Notes under the pieces: generated by a model
Seen by the model: the letters and a program-made list of their open reading frames with translations, nothing else
What the model was told of the DNA's origin: nothing
Databases searched by the model: none
In this document: piece by piece, positions 8,570 through 17,998 of the stretch
How positions within the stretch are numbered: the first letter of the stretch is position 1
Layout of the letters: each line of letters begins with the position of its first letter
Assembly: GCF_030756675.1 (NCBI RefSeq)
Contig: NZ_JAVBXD010000012.1
Coordinates: forward strand, 46,052-110,051
DNA length: 64,000 nucleotides
Source of the DNA: Bacillus multifaciens
Lineage (GTDB): Bacteria; Bacillota; Bacilli; Bacillales; Bacillaceae_G
Direction: 5' to 3'
Made by a program: the position numbers and the translations under genes

Positions 8570-9430
8570 ATGGATGTGTTAGTGAATTTATTTGTAAATG
8601 GTGTTTCGACAGGTGTACTTATTTTTTTATTAGCATCTGGCTTAACACTTATTTTCGGTTTGATGGACGTTCTTAATTTCGCTCATGGTGGGTTATTTGC
8701 GTGGGGCGCTTTTACTGGGGTGTGGTTGTTTCAAGTAACAGACAATTACATGTTTGCATTATTTGGTGCTATTGTGATTGGCATGTTTCTTGGCCTGCTA
8801 TTAGAAAGGTTTCTCATTCGTCCTGTTTATGGAAATCATGTTCGACAGCTATTAGTTACACTTGGTGGCATGCTTGTGCTTAGTGAGTGTATAAAAATAT
8901 TTTGGGGACCAAATCCGATTGGAGCTAAATTACCGAATTGGTTACAAGGAAGTTTTACATTTGATGGGATTATATTAATCAAGTATCGCTTATTTGTTAT
9001 TGTAATTGGTTTATTCGTTTACGTCGGATTTGTATTGTTACTTCGGAAGACAAAAATTGGACTTATGATTCGTGCGGGTGTAATGGATAAAGAAATGGTG
9101 CAAGCACTTGGAATTAATGTGAAGGCTATCTTTTCTTTCGTGTTTTTATTAGGAGCCGGAATGGCGGCGTTAGGTGGGTTTCTTCTTGCACCTTATTCAG
9201 GAGTTATTTTTGCTGAAATGGGAATGCAGTATGCTATTTTAGCTTTTATCGTTGTAATCATTGGCGGATTAGGTAGTGTGCAAGGCTCGGTAATCGCATC
9301 ATTAATTGTTGGCTTGGCAGGAGCTTTTACAGCGTATTATGTGCCAGATTTATCACTTGCGATAAACATGTTAATGCTGTTATTTATCTTATTAGTTAAG
9401 CCGACAGGAATTGTTGGTGAAAAGGGGTGA
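8570..9430 (+). CDS. livH: ABC transporter permease, LivH type
   Basis: This 286-residue inner-membrane permease has about eight hydrophobic helices and the LivH signature LNFAHGGLFAWGAF. The conserved loop LGINVKAIFSFVFLLGAGMA is the ATPase-coupling region. The start at 8570 (MDVLVNLFVNG) is chosen over 8552 because GGTGAGGTG lies before it. It ends 7 bp before livM. Confidence 0.9.
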   Translation: MDVLVNLFVNGVSTGVLIFLLASGLTLIFGLMDVLNFAHGGLFAWGAFTGVWLFQVTDNYMFALFGAIVIGMFLGLLLERFLIRPVYGNHVRQLLVTLGGMLVLSECIKIFWGPNPIGAKLPNWLQGSFTFDGIILIKYRLFVIVIGLFVYVGFVLLLRKTKIGLMIRAGVMDKEMVQALGINVKAIFSFVFLLGAGMAALGGFLLAPYSGVIFAEMGMQYAILAFIVVIIGGLGSVQGSVIASLIVGLAGAFTAYYVPDLSLAINMLMLLFILLVKPTGIVGEKG

Positions 9431-9437
9431 GATTGTT

Positions 9438-10439
9438 ATGAGCACATTATCTAATCGAATTAGTTTGTATTTTGGAGGTGCAGTTCTTTTCTTTTTTATC
9501 ATATTTCCTTTCTTAAACGATTCAAGGAGCATGTTAATCTTGTTTACACAAATTTTCATCTTCGCAATCTTTGCAATGAGTTTTGATATTTTATTAGGTT
9601 ATACGGGAATCGTTTCGTTTGGACACTGTATGTTCTTCGGGATTGGTGCTTATTGTGTCGCACTCTTATTCGATCGACAAGAAGCATCCATATCAACTTT
9701 TTTAATAGGGATTATAGTAGCAGTCGTTTTATCAGCAGTTATTAGTTATATGATTGGTATGCTTTCCTTACGATTAAAAAGTCACTTTTATGCGATGCTA
9801 ACACTTGCGATTTCTCAACTATTCTTTGTGCTCGCTGAAAAGTGGAGAACCGTCACGCATGGGGGAGATGGTTTTACATTCCGTGTGCCTGATATATTTC
9901 GAGACCGCTTCACATTTTACTATATTACATTAATGAGTCTTTTGATTATTTTTTTATCACTACAACTGTTTACGAAATCTTCAATTGGAAAAGTATTGAA
10001 AGCGATTTCGCAAAATGAACAACGTGTGGAGGCACTTGGTTATAAAATCCTCCATTATAAAGTAATTGCGAGTGTTGTAGCTGGAATTGTAGCATCTGTG
10101 AGCGGTGCACTATTTGTTATTACACTTCGATTTGTAAATACGACCGTTTTCTCAATTGACATGACGCTAAATGCTTTATTAATGACAACAATCGGCGGCA
10201 TTGGAACATTAGTAGGAGGGATCATAGGGGCAGGCATCATTGAATCGTTGAAATACTATTTGTCAGAGCTTGCTGCGCAGTACCCAATATTTGAACGATG
10301 GACAATTTTTCTTGGTTTATTGTACATCATCGTTTTATTAGGTCTTCCAACAGGGATGTTAGGAACAGTCAGGAAGCTGGTGAATTGGAAACGACATAAG
10401 AATAAAGCGAAGAAGGAGCAAATTGAGCATGGTGTTTAA
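9438..10439 (+). CDS. livM: ABC transporter permease, LivM type
   Basis: The second permease of the Liv importer, 333 residues with about ten hydrophobic segments. The typical DILLGYTGIVSFGHCMFFGIG motif lies early, and the C-terminus is basic (KRHKNKAKK). GGGGTGAG upstream places the start at 9438. The operon ends here with a terminator, and deoR follows 130 bp on. Confidence 0.9.
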   Translation: MSTLSNRISLYFGGAVLFFFIIFPFLNDSRSMLILFTQIFIFAIFAMSFDILLGYTGIVSFGHCMFFGIGAYCVALLFDRQEASISTFLIGIIVAVVLSAVISYMIGMLSLRLKSHFYAMLTLAISQLFFVLAEKWRTVTHGGDGFTFRVPDIFRDRFTFYYITLMSLLIIFLSLQLFTKSSIGKVLKAISQNEQRVEALGYKILHYKVIASVVAGIVASVSGALFVITLRFVNTTVFSIDMTLNALLMTTIGGIGTLVGGIIGAGIIESLKYYLSELAAQYPIFERWTIFLGLLYIIVLLGLPTGMLGTVRKLVNWKRHKNKAKKEQIEHGV

Positions 10440-10445
10440 TATTAT

Positions 10446-10482
10446 AAAAACGGACTTTTCAATTGAAGAGTCCGTTTTAATT
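10446..10482 (+). terminator. terminator of the Liv-type operon
   Basis: The stem AAAACGGACT-TTTC / GAAG-AGTCCGTTTT is followed by TAATTT. Confidence 0.82.
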
Positions 10483-10571
10483 TCCCATTTAGATAGTCGA
10501 ATTTTACAACATGAAATGTTATGATGCCATTAAGGTAGAATAAGTTAGGAAGGGGAATAGAAATAACGAAT

Positions 10572-11519
10572 ATGGATAAAGAAAAACAACAATTGAGCGT
10601 GGAAGTCGCAAGGTTATATTATCAATCCGATTATAGTCAACAAGAAATTGCAAATAAATTGAACATTTCGAGGCCGACTATTTCCAGATTGTTAAAATAT
10701 GCAAAAGAAAAAGGGTTTGTTCAAATTCAAATTGCTGATCCATTTGCTGATTTAGATAATGTAGGAAACTTACTTAAAGAAAAATATAATTTGTTAGAGG
10801 CACATGTCGTATTTTCTCCAATACCAGAATATACGGTCATTACGGAGTATATAAGTAAGTTTGCTGCTGAGTATATGGAGAAGACCGTTGCAAATGGTGA
10901 TATTGTTGGTGTGAGCTGGGGAACGACTATGTATGAAATCGCCAGAAAAATTATACCCCAGCATGTAAAAGGAGTGGAGGTTGTCCAATTAAAAGGGGGC
11001 ATCAGTCATTCAAGTGTAAATACATATGCGAATGAGACAATTGCTTTATTTGCAGATGCTTTTCAAACGACACCGCGAAATTTACCACTCCCAGTTATAT
11101 TTGATAATGCAGTGACAAAGGAATTAGTGGAACAGGATAGACATATCCACCATATTATTGCAATGGGAAAACAAGCGAACATTGCAATTTTTACTGTCGG
11201 AACTGTTCGAGATGAAGCGTTATTATTCCGATTAGGTTATTTGGATAAGGACGAAATGGATCTATTGAAAAAGCAAGCTGTTGGTGACATTTGTTCACGC
11301 TTTTTTGATGGAGACGGCAACATTTGTAGCGAAGAAATTAATCAGCGTACAATTGGAATTGATTTAGAAGAGTTACGATTAAAAAAACGCTCTGTTCTCG
11401 TTGCTGGAGGATCTAGAAAAGTAAAGGCAATTGATGGTGCGTTAAGAGGCGGATATGCGAATGTGTTAATTATAGATCAGTATACCGCAAAAGAATTGTT
11501 ACATTATCAAAAAGATTAG
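10572..11519 (+). CDS. deoR: deoxyribonucleoside regulator DeoR (SorC family)
   Basis: This 315-residue repressor has an N-terminal helix-turn-helix (YSQQEIANKLNISRPTISRL, about 21-40) and a SorC-type sugar-phosphate-binding domain. Lys141 in VVQLKGGIS corresponds to the lysine that forms a Schiff base with deoxyribose-5-phosphate in B. subtilis DeoR. It lies upstream of deoC, pdp and cdd, whose promoter carries a DeoR-like operator. The ATG at 10572 has only a distant purine-rich stretch (AGGAAGGGG) before it, so initiation may be weak. A strong terminator separates it from the catabolic genes. Confidence 0.92.
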   Translation: MDKEKQQLSVEVARLYYQSDYSQQEIANKLNISRPTISRLLKYAKEKGFVQIQIADPFADLDNVGNLLKEKYNLLEAHVVFSPIPEYTVITEYISKFAAEYMEKTVANGDIVGVSWGTTMYEIARKIIPQHVKGVEVVQLKGGISHSSVNTYANETIALFADAFQTTPRNLPLPVIFDNAVTKELVEQDRHIHHIIAMGKQANIAIFTVGTVRDEALLFRLGYLDKDEMDLLKKQAVGDICSRFFDGDGNICSEEINQRTIGIDLEELRLKKRSVLVAGGSRKVKAIDGALRGGYANVLIIDQYTAKELLHYQKD

Positions 11520-11525
11520 AAATAG

Positions 11526-11566
11526 AAGGCTCCCTCAAAAGTAGTATTTTGAGGGAGCCTTTTTCT
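11526..11566 (+). terminator. terminator after deoR
   Basis: AGGCTCCCTCAAAA and its complement flank a short loop, followed by TTTTTC. It may also serve the convergent gene at 11583. Confidence 0.9.
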
Positions 11567-11582
11567 TGAATACATGATTTTT

Positions 11583-11945
11583 TTAGTATGAGTAAATAAG
11601 TGTATAGTACCTCGTATAGTATTTATAAGGAATACTTTTCGTTTCATTTCCCTTTTCAAAAACTAAAGCGTTAGTAGTCTCTATTCTTTCTACAAAATTC
11701 CAACCATCTTTCTCCATCATATTAATGAAAGGTTCCATTTTTCCTCGTTTTACTAAGTAAGGATATTCATTATCTATTGGTTCTACTGCCACCATTTCTT
11801 TATCATGGACAATCATTTTTGAAATAGCTATAGCAAATGGTATTGGGTTACCTTCCTGGAAAATTACTTTCCTTTTTTGAAAGACAAACACAGACAAAAT
11901 AATACATATTAGTAATGCTAGTATAAAGGGTTTAGATTTGAGCAA
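11583..11945 (-). CDS. hypothetical membrane-anchored protein
   Basis: A 120-residue product from a TTG start at 11945, with AAAGGTTG upstream. Residues 6-23 are hydrophobic (PFILALLICIILSVFVF), so it is anchored with the C-terminus outside or is secreted. The rest is soluble, with WNFVERIETTNALVFEKGN and a Tyr-rich end. Similar small exported proteins are common in the B. cereus group; no function is recognised. It is read convergently to deoR. Confidence 0.6.
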   Translation of the reverse strand: MLKSKPFILALLICIILSVFVFQKRKVIFQEGNPIPFAIAISKMIVHDKEMVAVEPIDNEYPYLVKRGKMEPFINMMEKDGWNFVERIETTNALVFEKGNETKSIPYKYYTRYYTLIYSY

Positions 11946-12187
11946 ATGAGTTCACAACCTTTGTTTTCCATTTTAAACTACAGTTTAAGATTCTTCTTTT
12001 TAATGGAATAATCCTCTTTAAAGAGTTTCGTAAAAGGAACGTAATTCATGTATATTGCTATTTATAGTTTAATAAATATTCTATACTGAAATCGAAAATG
12101 AAAAGGGGGCTGTTATGATGACAGCTCTCTATTGTCTTTTTAGAATGATTCTCTTTTTTGTCTAAATAAAGAATTCACTAAAAAAGA

Positions 12188-12240
12188 TATGAACAAAATT
12201 TCAAAAGTATGTTTACAATTGTTCAAGGGAGAGTTAAAAT
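12188..12240 (+). promoter_or_regulatory. deoC operon promoter with DeoR operators
   Basis: 12188-12205 (TATGAACAAAATTTCAAA) nearly matches the palindromic B. subtilis DeoR operator ATTGAACAAAATTTCAAT. A further inverted half-site TTGTTCAA lies at 12219-12226, between a good -35 (TTTACA, 12212-12217) and -10 (TAAAAT, 12235-12240) spaced by 17 bp. This copies the B. subtilis layout of an upstream palindrome plus a promoter-internal half-site. Confidence 0.8.
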
Positions 12241-12272
12241 GAAGTTGTTAAAAGATATGAGGAGTGAAGAAA

Positions 12273-12944
12273 ATGAACATTGCAAAGTTAATTGATCATA
12301 CAGTTTTGAAACCGGATACTAAAAAAGAAGACGTTATGAAAGTTTTAGAAGAGGCAAAAAAATACAATTTCGCTTCTGTTTGTATTAATCCTACATGGGT
12401 GAAATTAGCAGCTGAAGAATTAGCAGGGCATGATGTAGATGTTTGTACAGTTATTGGTTTCCCTTTAGGTGCAAACACAACTGAGACGAAAGTATTTGAA
12501 ACAAAAGATGTAATTGCAAAAGGTGCTACTGAAGTAGATATGGTAATCAATGTTGGTGCTCTAAAAGATGGAAATAATGAATTAGTAGAAAAAGATATTT
12601 ATGAAGTTGTACAAGCTGCAAAAGGAAAAGCACTTGTAAAAGTTATCATTGAAACTTGCTTATTAACGGATGAAGAAAAAGTTCGTGCATGTCAATTAGC
12701 TGTTAAAGCTGGTACTGATTTTGTCAAAACTTCAACTGGATTCTCAACTGGCGGGGCAACTGCGGAAGATATTGCATTAATGCGCAAAACTGTTGGAGAA
12801 AACGTTGGTGTGAAAGCATCTGGGGGAGTTCGTACACGTGAAGATGCAGAAAAGATGATTGAAGCAGGTGCTTCTAGAATTGGTGCAAGTGCTAGCGTTG
12901 CAATTGTGTTAAATGATAAAGAAGGCGCTTCAGATAACTATTAA
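12273..12944 (+). CDS. deoC: deoxyribose-phosphate aldolase
   Basis: This 223-residue class I aldolase cleaves 2-deoxyribose-5-phosphate to acetaldehyde and glyceraldehyde-3-phosphate. The Schiff-base lysine is Lys152 in FVKTSTGFS, and Lys181 in VKASGGVR is the second active-site lysine. GAGGAGTG supports the ATG at 12273 ([10 protein letters not shown]) over the GTG at 12264. It heads the deoxynucleoside catabolic operon. Confidence 0.96.
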   Translation: MNIAKLIDHTVLKPDTKKEDVMKVLEEAKKYNFASVCINPTWVKLAAEELAGHDVDVCTVIGFPLGANTTETKVFETKDVIAKGATEVDMVINVGALKDGNNELVEKDIYEVVQAAKGKALVKVIIETCLLTDEEKVRACQLAVKAGTDFVKTSTGFSTGGATAEDIALMRKTVGENVGVKASGGVRTREDAEKMIEAGASRIGASASVAIVLNDKEGASDNY

Positions 12945-12963
12945 TCTATAAGAGTTTGAAAGC

Positions 12964-13003
12964 AATAGATACACGAAATGTAAAGAAATAGTGTATCTAT
13001 TAC
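12964..13003 (+). other. hairpin between deoC and the nupC remnant
   Basis: AATAGATACAC pairs with GTGTATCTATT across a 19-base loop. The T-content downstream is modest, so it may be a weak terminator or mRNA-processing hairpin that tunes pdp and cdd relative to deoC. Confidence 0.5.
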
Positions 13004-13054
13004 TTTCTTATCAATATATATGTAAGCGGATACAAAGAGTAGGGAGAGAATCTT

Positions 13055-13111
13055 ATGAAGTACTTAATGGGTATTCTAGACCTCGTTATTATTTACAGGA
13101 TTTATTTTTAA
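13055..13111 (+). pseudogene. nupC: N-terminal remnant of nucleoside transporter nupC
   Basis: An 18-codon reading frame, MKYLMGILDLVIIYRIYF, follows a good Shine-Dalgarno sequence (AGGGAGAG). The first 13 residues match the start of NupC (MKYLIGIIGLIVF in B. subtilis). In B. subtilis dra-nupC-pdp, nupC lies exactly here, between the aldolase and pyrimidine phosphorylase genes. About 380 codons are missing and pdp follows 31 bp later, so the gene was deleted internally while its translation start remained. Confidence 0.75.
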
Positions 13112-13142
13112 TAATTAAAAATAAAAAGGACTGGTGATCAAG

Positions 13143-14444
13143 ATGAGAATGGTTGATATCATTGCGAAAAAACGTGACGGTAAAGAATTAACAACAGAAG
13201 AAATTCAATTTTTTATTAAAGGATATACAGATGGAACAATCCCTGATTATCAAGTAAGCGCACTTGCGATGGCTATCTTTTTCCAAGATATGAATGATCG
13301 TGAGCGTGCAGACTTAACGATGGCAATGGTTGAATCTGGAGAAACAATTGATTTATCAGAGATTGAAGGGGTTAAAGTAGATAAACATTCAACTGGCGGT
13401 GTTGGTGATACAACAACATTAGTTTTAGGCCCGTTAGTGGCAGCTTTAGATGTACCAGTTGCGAAAATGTCTGGGCGCGGTTTAGGACATACAGGTGGAA
13501 CGATTGATAAATTAGAAGCTGTAGAAGGATTCCACGTTGAAATTACGAAAGAACAATTTATCGACATCGTAAACCGTGATAAAGTTGCAGTCATTGGACA
13601 AACTGGAAATTTAACACCTGCTGATAAAAAGATTTATGCATTGCGTGACGTGACAGGAACAGTAAACTCTATTCCATTAATCGCAAGTTCCATTATGAGT
13701 AAAAAAATTGCAGCTGGTGCTGATGCAATTGTCCTTGACGTGAAAACAGGTGCAGGTGCATTTATGAAAACAGAAGAAGATGCAATCGAATTAGCCCATG
13801 CAATGGTGCGAATCGGAAACAATGTTGGACGTCAAACAATGGCTGTTATCTCTGATATGTCACAACCTCTTGGATTTGCAATTGGTAATTCCCTTGAAGT
13901 GAAAGAGGCGATTGACACATTAAGAGGAGAAGGGCCAGAAGACTTAACAGAATTGGTGCTTGTATTAGGAAGCCAAATGGTTGTACTTGCTAAAAAAGCA
14001 AATACACTAGAAGAAGCGCGTGAAATGTTAAAAGAAGTTATGAAAAATGGTAAAGCAATTGAGAAGTTCAAACAATTTTTACACAATCAAGGCGGAGACA
14101 GTTCAATTGTTGATCAACCGGAAAAATTACCACAAGCGAAATATGTAATTGATGTACCAGCTAAAACTTCAGGAGTTGTGTCTAACATTGTTGCTGATGA
14201 AATTGGTATTGCTGCGATGCTACTAGGAGCAGGCCGAGCAACGAAAGAAGATGAAATTGACTTAGCTGTTGGCTTAATGTTACGTAAAAAAGTTGGTGAC
14301 GCTGTTAAAGAAGGAGAGCCATTAGTAACGATTTATGCAAATCGCGAAGATGTTGAAGAGGTAAAAGCGAAAATTTACGAAAATATCTCTATATCAGAAA
14401 AGGCGGAAGCCCCAAAATTAATCTACACTGTTATCACTGATTAA
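13143..14444 (+). CDS. pdp: pyrimidine-nucleoside phosphorylase
   Basis: This 433-residue enzyme splits uridine, thymidine or deoxyuridine with phosphate. The signature [18 protein letters not shown] and the phosphate site [12 protein letters not shown] are intact. The start [10 protein letters not shown] at 13143 matches the family; GGTGATC lies just upstream and a GTG at 13134 is in frame. With deoC and cdd it forms the deoxynucleoside salvage route: deoxycytidine to deoxyuridine, to deoxyribose-1-phosphate. No phosphopentomutase gene is present in this window. Confidence 0.96.
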   Translation: MRMVDIIAKKRDGKELTTEEIQFFIKGYTDGTIPDYQVSALAMAIFFQDMNDRERADLTMAMVESGETIDLSEIEGVKVDKHSTGGVGDTTTLVLGPLVAALDVPVAKMSGRGLGHTGGTIDKLEAVEGFHVEITKEQFIDIVNRDKVAVIGQTGNLTPADKKIYALRDVTGTVNSIPLIASSIMSKKIAAGADAIVLDVKTGAGAFMKTEEDAIELAHAMVRIGNNVGRQTMAVISDMSQPLGFAIGNSLEVKEAIDTLRGEGPEDLTELVLVLGSQMVVLAKKANTLEEAREMLKEVMKNGKAIEKFKQFLHNQGGDSSIVDQPEKLPQAKYVIDVPAKTSGVVSNIVADEIGIAAMLLGAGRATKEDEIDLAVGLMLRKKVGDAVKEGEPLVTIYANREDVEEVKAKIYENISISEKAEAPKLIYTVITD

Positions 14445-14469
14445 TACTTAATAATCACATTTACTTTGA

Positions 14470-14877
<408 letters not shown>

Positions 14878-14907
14878 TAAAATATAAATATTGTAAAATG
14901 AACTGTT

Positions 14908-14951
14908 CCTCGAATCATGGATATTTAAAAGTCCTCGATTCGGGGTTTTTG
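14908..14951 (+). terminator. terminator of the deo operon
   Basis: CCTCGAATC pairs with GATTCGGGG and is followed by TTTTT. Confidence 0.75.
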
Positions 14952-14964
14952 CATTTTCATAAAA

Positions 14965-15120
14965 GTGTCAGAAGATATTAAAAATCTAACAAAAGAACTT
15001 TCAAATGCAGAATCACGGGTATTTGCATTAACAGCCTATCTCAAGGATACTGAATACCATAAACTATTAATACATTACAAGATATTTAAACTAGTGAGCT
15101 GCAGTGGGATCAAAATATAA
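14965..15120 (+). CDS. unrecognised short ORF, possible gene fragment
   Basis: A 51-codon frame from GTG reads VSEDIKNLTKELSNAESRVF, then ALTAYLKDTEYHKLL. It looks like amphipathic protein but has no convincing ribosome binding site. It lies between the cdd terminator and a 5'-truncated gene, so it may be debris of an older gene. No family recognised. Confidence 0.2.
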   Translation: MSEDIKNLTKELSNAESRVFALTAYLKDTEYHKLLIHYKIFKLVSCSGIKI

Positions 15121-15159
15121 TTCTTTACTTAAATTTAAATAGAAGAGGACTAATTTACT

Positions 15160-16047
15160 TTGACAGGAAAGTATGCAATAAAACTTTTAAATCCTCAAAT
15201 AATGCTTAGACCAACGGCAATACGAAACTATATCAATTCAGAAAAAATAGCCAATTTCTTGTCTAATAACATTCCAACTCTCCCAGCAAAAAAAATTAAT
15301 GGAGATGTTTTACAAAAAGTAGACCATCAGTTTTATCTTGTGTTTGATTGGATGGAAGGCGAAAGTCTGAAACCATATGAAATTAATAATATTCATTGCG
15401 GAAAAATAGGTGCAATTCTTGCAGAAATACATAAAGTTGATTTTTCTGAGTTAGTCATAACAAATACTGGATTTGATAATGGACAATTAATTAATTGGAA
15501 TTATTATTTGCAAAGAGGTAAAGAAAATAGTTCAGAATGGGTTAAGTTATTCCTTGAAAATCTCGATAATCTTAGTAAATGGAATTCGAAGGAAATTTGT
15601 GCATCTGAGTCTCTTTCATCAAATATGGTTATTAGCCATAGGGATTTAGATTCTAAGAATGTTATGTGGAACCAATACAATGCAGTTCTTATTGATTGGG
15701 AATCAGCTGGTTATATAAATCCAATGCAAGACTTAATTGAAACGGCAATCTATTGGTCTGAAAATGAAAAAGGGGATATTGATAAACAAAGATTCTTCTC
15801 TTTTATAAGCGGATATAAAAAGAGATATGGTGAACTACAAGCAGACTGGAGAAAAGTATTAGCAAATGGCTTTTTAGGCAAGTTAGGATGGCTTGAATAC
15901 AATTTAAAACGTTCTTTATGGATTGAATGTACAGATGAAGAAGAACAGAAGATGGGAACTATCCAAGTAATAGAAACAATAAATGAGATTAGATGCTATG
16001 CAGATACAATTCCTAAATTATTGAATTGGTTAAATAATGAGTTGTAA
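15160..16047 (+). CDS. aminoglycoside phosphotransferase-fold kinase, N-terminus missing
   Basis: The frame encodes 295 residues from a TTG. It keeps the ATP-lysine strand (KYAIKLLNPQIM), the hinge (YLVFDWMEGESL), the catalytic loop HRDLDSKNVMW and the metal Asp in LIDWESAG, as in APH/choline-kinase-type phosphotransferases. The family normally has about 30-40 residues with the glycine-rich ATP loop before this point; here an in-frame TAA lies three codons before the TTG. The gene is therefore probably 5'-truncated and may be inactive. Genes of this type in Bacillus phosphorylate small alcohols or antibiotics; the substrate is unknown. Confidence 0.65.
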   Translation: MTGKYAIKLLNPQIMLRPTAIRNYINSEKIANFLSNNIPTLPAKKINGDVLQKVDHQFYLVFDWMEGESLKPYEINNIHCGKIGAILAEIHKVDFSELVITNTGFDNGQLINWNYYLQRGKENSSEWVKLFLENLDNLSKWNSKEICASESLSSNMVISHRDLDSKNVMWNQYNAVLIDWESAGYINPMQDLIETAIYWSENEKGDIDKQRFFSFISGYKKRYGELQADWRKVLANGFLGKLGWLEYNLKRSLWIECTDEEEQKMGTIQVIETINEIRCYADTIPKLLNWLNNEL

Positions 16048-16091
16048 ACTAAGGTTCTTCAACTACAGGTAGCTTTAATGGAATAACGAAT

Positions 16092-16124
16092 ACAACCGTT
16101 CCACAATGGAATGGCTGTTTTTTT
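16092..16124 (+). terminator. terminator after the kinase-fold gene
   Basis: ACAACCGTTCC pairs with GGAATGGCTGT (one mismatch, one G-T), followed by TTTTTTT. The stretch 16125-16305 holds no recognisable gene on either strand. Confidence 0.8.
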
Positions 16125-16305
16125 ATACCTCACGCAGAAAATTCGCAGTAATACTATTTGAATTTTGGCAGACACTGAGCAACATCTGGTTTATCTGTTC
16201 TTTTTCCGCCATTTTCTTACTATGTTGAATGAAACTGAAGCAATAGTGGTAATTGTCCAAATACTTGGTGACTACTTCCTAAAATCTATCCATCCCTTTA
16301 GTCGT

Positions 16306-16335
16306 TTGTGGTAGTTTCTCTAGAAAGGGTATAAT
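16306..16335 (+). promoter_or_regulatory. sigma-A-like promoter for selO
   Basis: TTGTGG at 16306 and a perfect TATAAT at 16330-16335 with 18-bp spacing, about 95 bp upstream of the coding start. Confidence 0.45.
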
Positions 16336-16430
16336 AAAATGGTAGAAGTAGACATTAAAAGGGATTGTTTTGCATTGGTGTAGAAAAACTTTGTTTGATA
16401 TAAAAAGATAAGATAAGAGACGGTGATACG

Positions 16431-17903
16431 ATGACGAAGAAAGAAAGAATAGAAGCAGGATGGAACTTTGATAACAGTTATGCCCGTCTACCGAAATCGT
16501 TTTTTTCGGGTCGCAGTCCAACGCCTGTTCGCTCACCAAAATTGACTATTCTCAATCATTCGTTGGCAACATCATTGGGATTGAATGCCAAAGAACTAGA
16601 AAGTGACGAGGGGGTAGCGGTACTGGCAGGAAATCGGATTCCTGAAGGTGCGTTTCCTCTTGCACAAGCATATGCAGGTCATCAATTTGGACATTTTAAC
16701 AGGTTAGGAGACGGCAGGGCTTTGCTACTTGGCGAGCAGATTACGCCTTTAGATGAGAGGTTTGATATTCATCTGAAAGGTTCTGGCCGTACGCCATACT
16801 CCCGCAGAGGAGATGGACGAGCGGCATTAGGACCAATGTTACGTGAATATATTATTAGTGAAGCAATGCATGCGCTTGGTATTGCTACGACCCGTAGTCT
16901 AGCGGTAGTAACAACCGGGGAGTCAATTATTCGTGAAACGGAACTGCCTGGTGCAATTCTCGTTCGTGTGGCTGCAAGTCACCTGCGCGTTGGCACTTTT
17001 CAGTATGCTGCTCAGTGGGGGACTGTTGAAGAGCTTCAAACTTTAGCTGACTATACATTAGATCGGCATTATCCAGGCGGTGATGCAGCTGAAAATCGCT
17101 ATCTTTTCTTGCTTGAGGAAGTAATTAAGCGTCAAGCTTCCTTGATTGCGAAATGGCAACTAGTTGGTTTTATTCACGGAGTAATGAATACTGATAATAT
17201 GACTATAAGCGGAGAAACAATTGATTACGGTCCTTGCGCCTTCATGGATACTTATGATCTGGAAACAGTATTCAGCTCCATTGATATTCAAGGGCGTTAT
17301 GCTTATGGAAATCAGCCGTATATTGGTGGATGGAATCTTGCAAGATTTGCTGAAACGTTATTACCGCTATTGCATAGTGATTATGCAAAATCAATGGAAA
17401 TGGCTCAAAATGCAATTTTAAATTTTAATGAGTTATATCAATCAAACTGGCTTGCTGGTATGAGAGCGAAATTAGGGATATTTAACGAAGAAGTACAAGA
17501 TAAATCCCTTATTGAAGATCTCCTTACTATCATGCAGAAGTATCATGCGGACTATACGAATACCTTCCGTGCGTTAACTTTTGATAAGCTGGAGGACATG
17601 GCTTTGTTTGGAACGCCAGAGTTTGCCGAGTGGCATGAGCGGTGGCAGGAAAGACTAAGTAGACAGGAAGAATCGAAAGCTTCCTCAAACATATTAATGC
17701 GAAAAAGCAATCCGGCGATAATCCCTCGGAATCACAGGGTAGAAGAAGCATTAGAAGCTGCTGTAGAACATGGAGATTACAGCGTGATGGAACGTCTTCT
17801 TAATGTCCTTTCAAATCCTTACGAGCACTCACCTGAACAGGAGGAGTATGCGGCGCTACCTGAACCATTATCCTGTCCTTACCGAACGTATTGTGGTACT
17901 TGA
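16431..17903 (+). CDS. selO: protein adenylyltransferase SelO (YdiU/UPF0061)
   Basis: This 490-residue pseudokinase-fold enzyme transfers AMP from ATP to Ser, Thr or Tyr of target proteins. The reversed-nucleotide kinase core is visible: [28 protein letters not shown], then HGVMNTDNM with Asp255 (base) and Asn256, and Asp265 of DYGP as metal ligands. The C-terminus ends [10 protein letters not shown] with a Cys three residues from the end, the place of the redox Cys or selenocysteine of the family. In the E. coli enzyme a disulfide between the activation loop and this tail controls activity; Cys268 in DYGPC could be the partner. GGTGAT lies upstream. It stands alone. Confidence 0.9.
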   Translation: MTKKERIEAGWNFDNSYARLPKSFFSGRSPTPVRSPKLTILNHSLATSLGLNAKELESDEGVAVLAGNRIPEGAFPLAQAYAGHQFGHFNRLGDGRALLLGEQITPLDERFDIHLKGSGRTPYSRRGDGRAALGPMLREYIISEAMHALGIATTRSLAVVTTGESIIRETELPGAILVRVAASHLRVGTFQYAAQWGTVEELQTLADYTLDRHYPGGDAAENRYLFLLEEVIKRQASLIAKWQLVGFIHGVMNTDNMTISGETIDYGPCAFMDTYDLETVFSSIDIQGRYAYGNQPYIGGWNLARFAETLLPLLHSDYAKSMEMAQNAILNFNELYQSNWLAGMRAKLGIFNEEVQDKSLIEDLLTIMQKYHADYTNTFRALTFDKLEDMALFGTPEFAEWHERWQERLSRQEESKASSNILMRKSNPAIIPRNHRVEEALEAAVEHGDYSVMERLLNVLSNPYEHSPEQEEYAALPEPLSCPYRTYCGT

Positions 17904-17952
17904 TAGAAGCATTAAGTATCCTATTTTCTACAATATAGTTTACGAATCGTAC

Positions 17953-17987
17953 AAAAATGCTACTTCTTTAATTGAGGTAGCATTTTT
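17953..17987. terminator. bidirectional terminator between selO and the Crp/Fnr gene
   Basis: AAAAATGCTAC and GTAGCATTTTT form the stem; A and T runs on both sides suit the converging genes. Confidence 0.85.
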
Positions 17988-17998
17988 AAAATTTGTTT

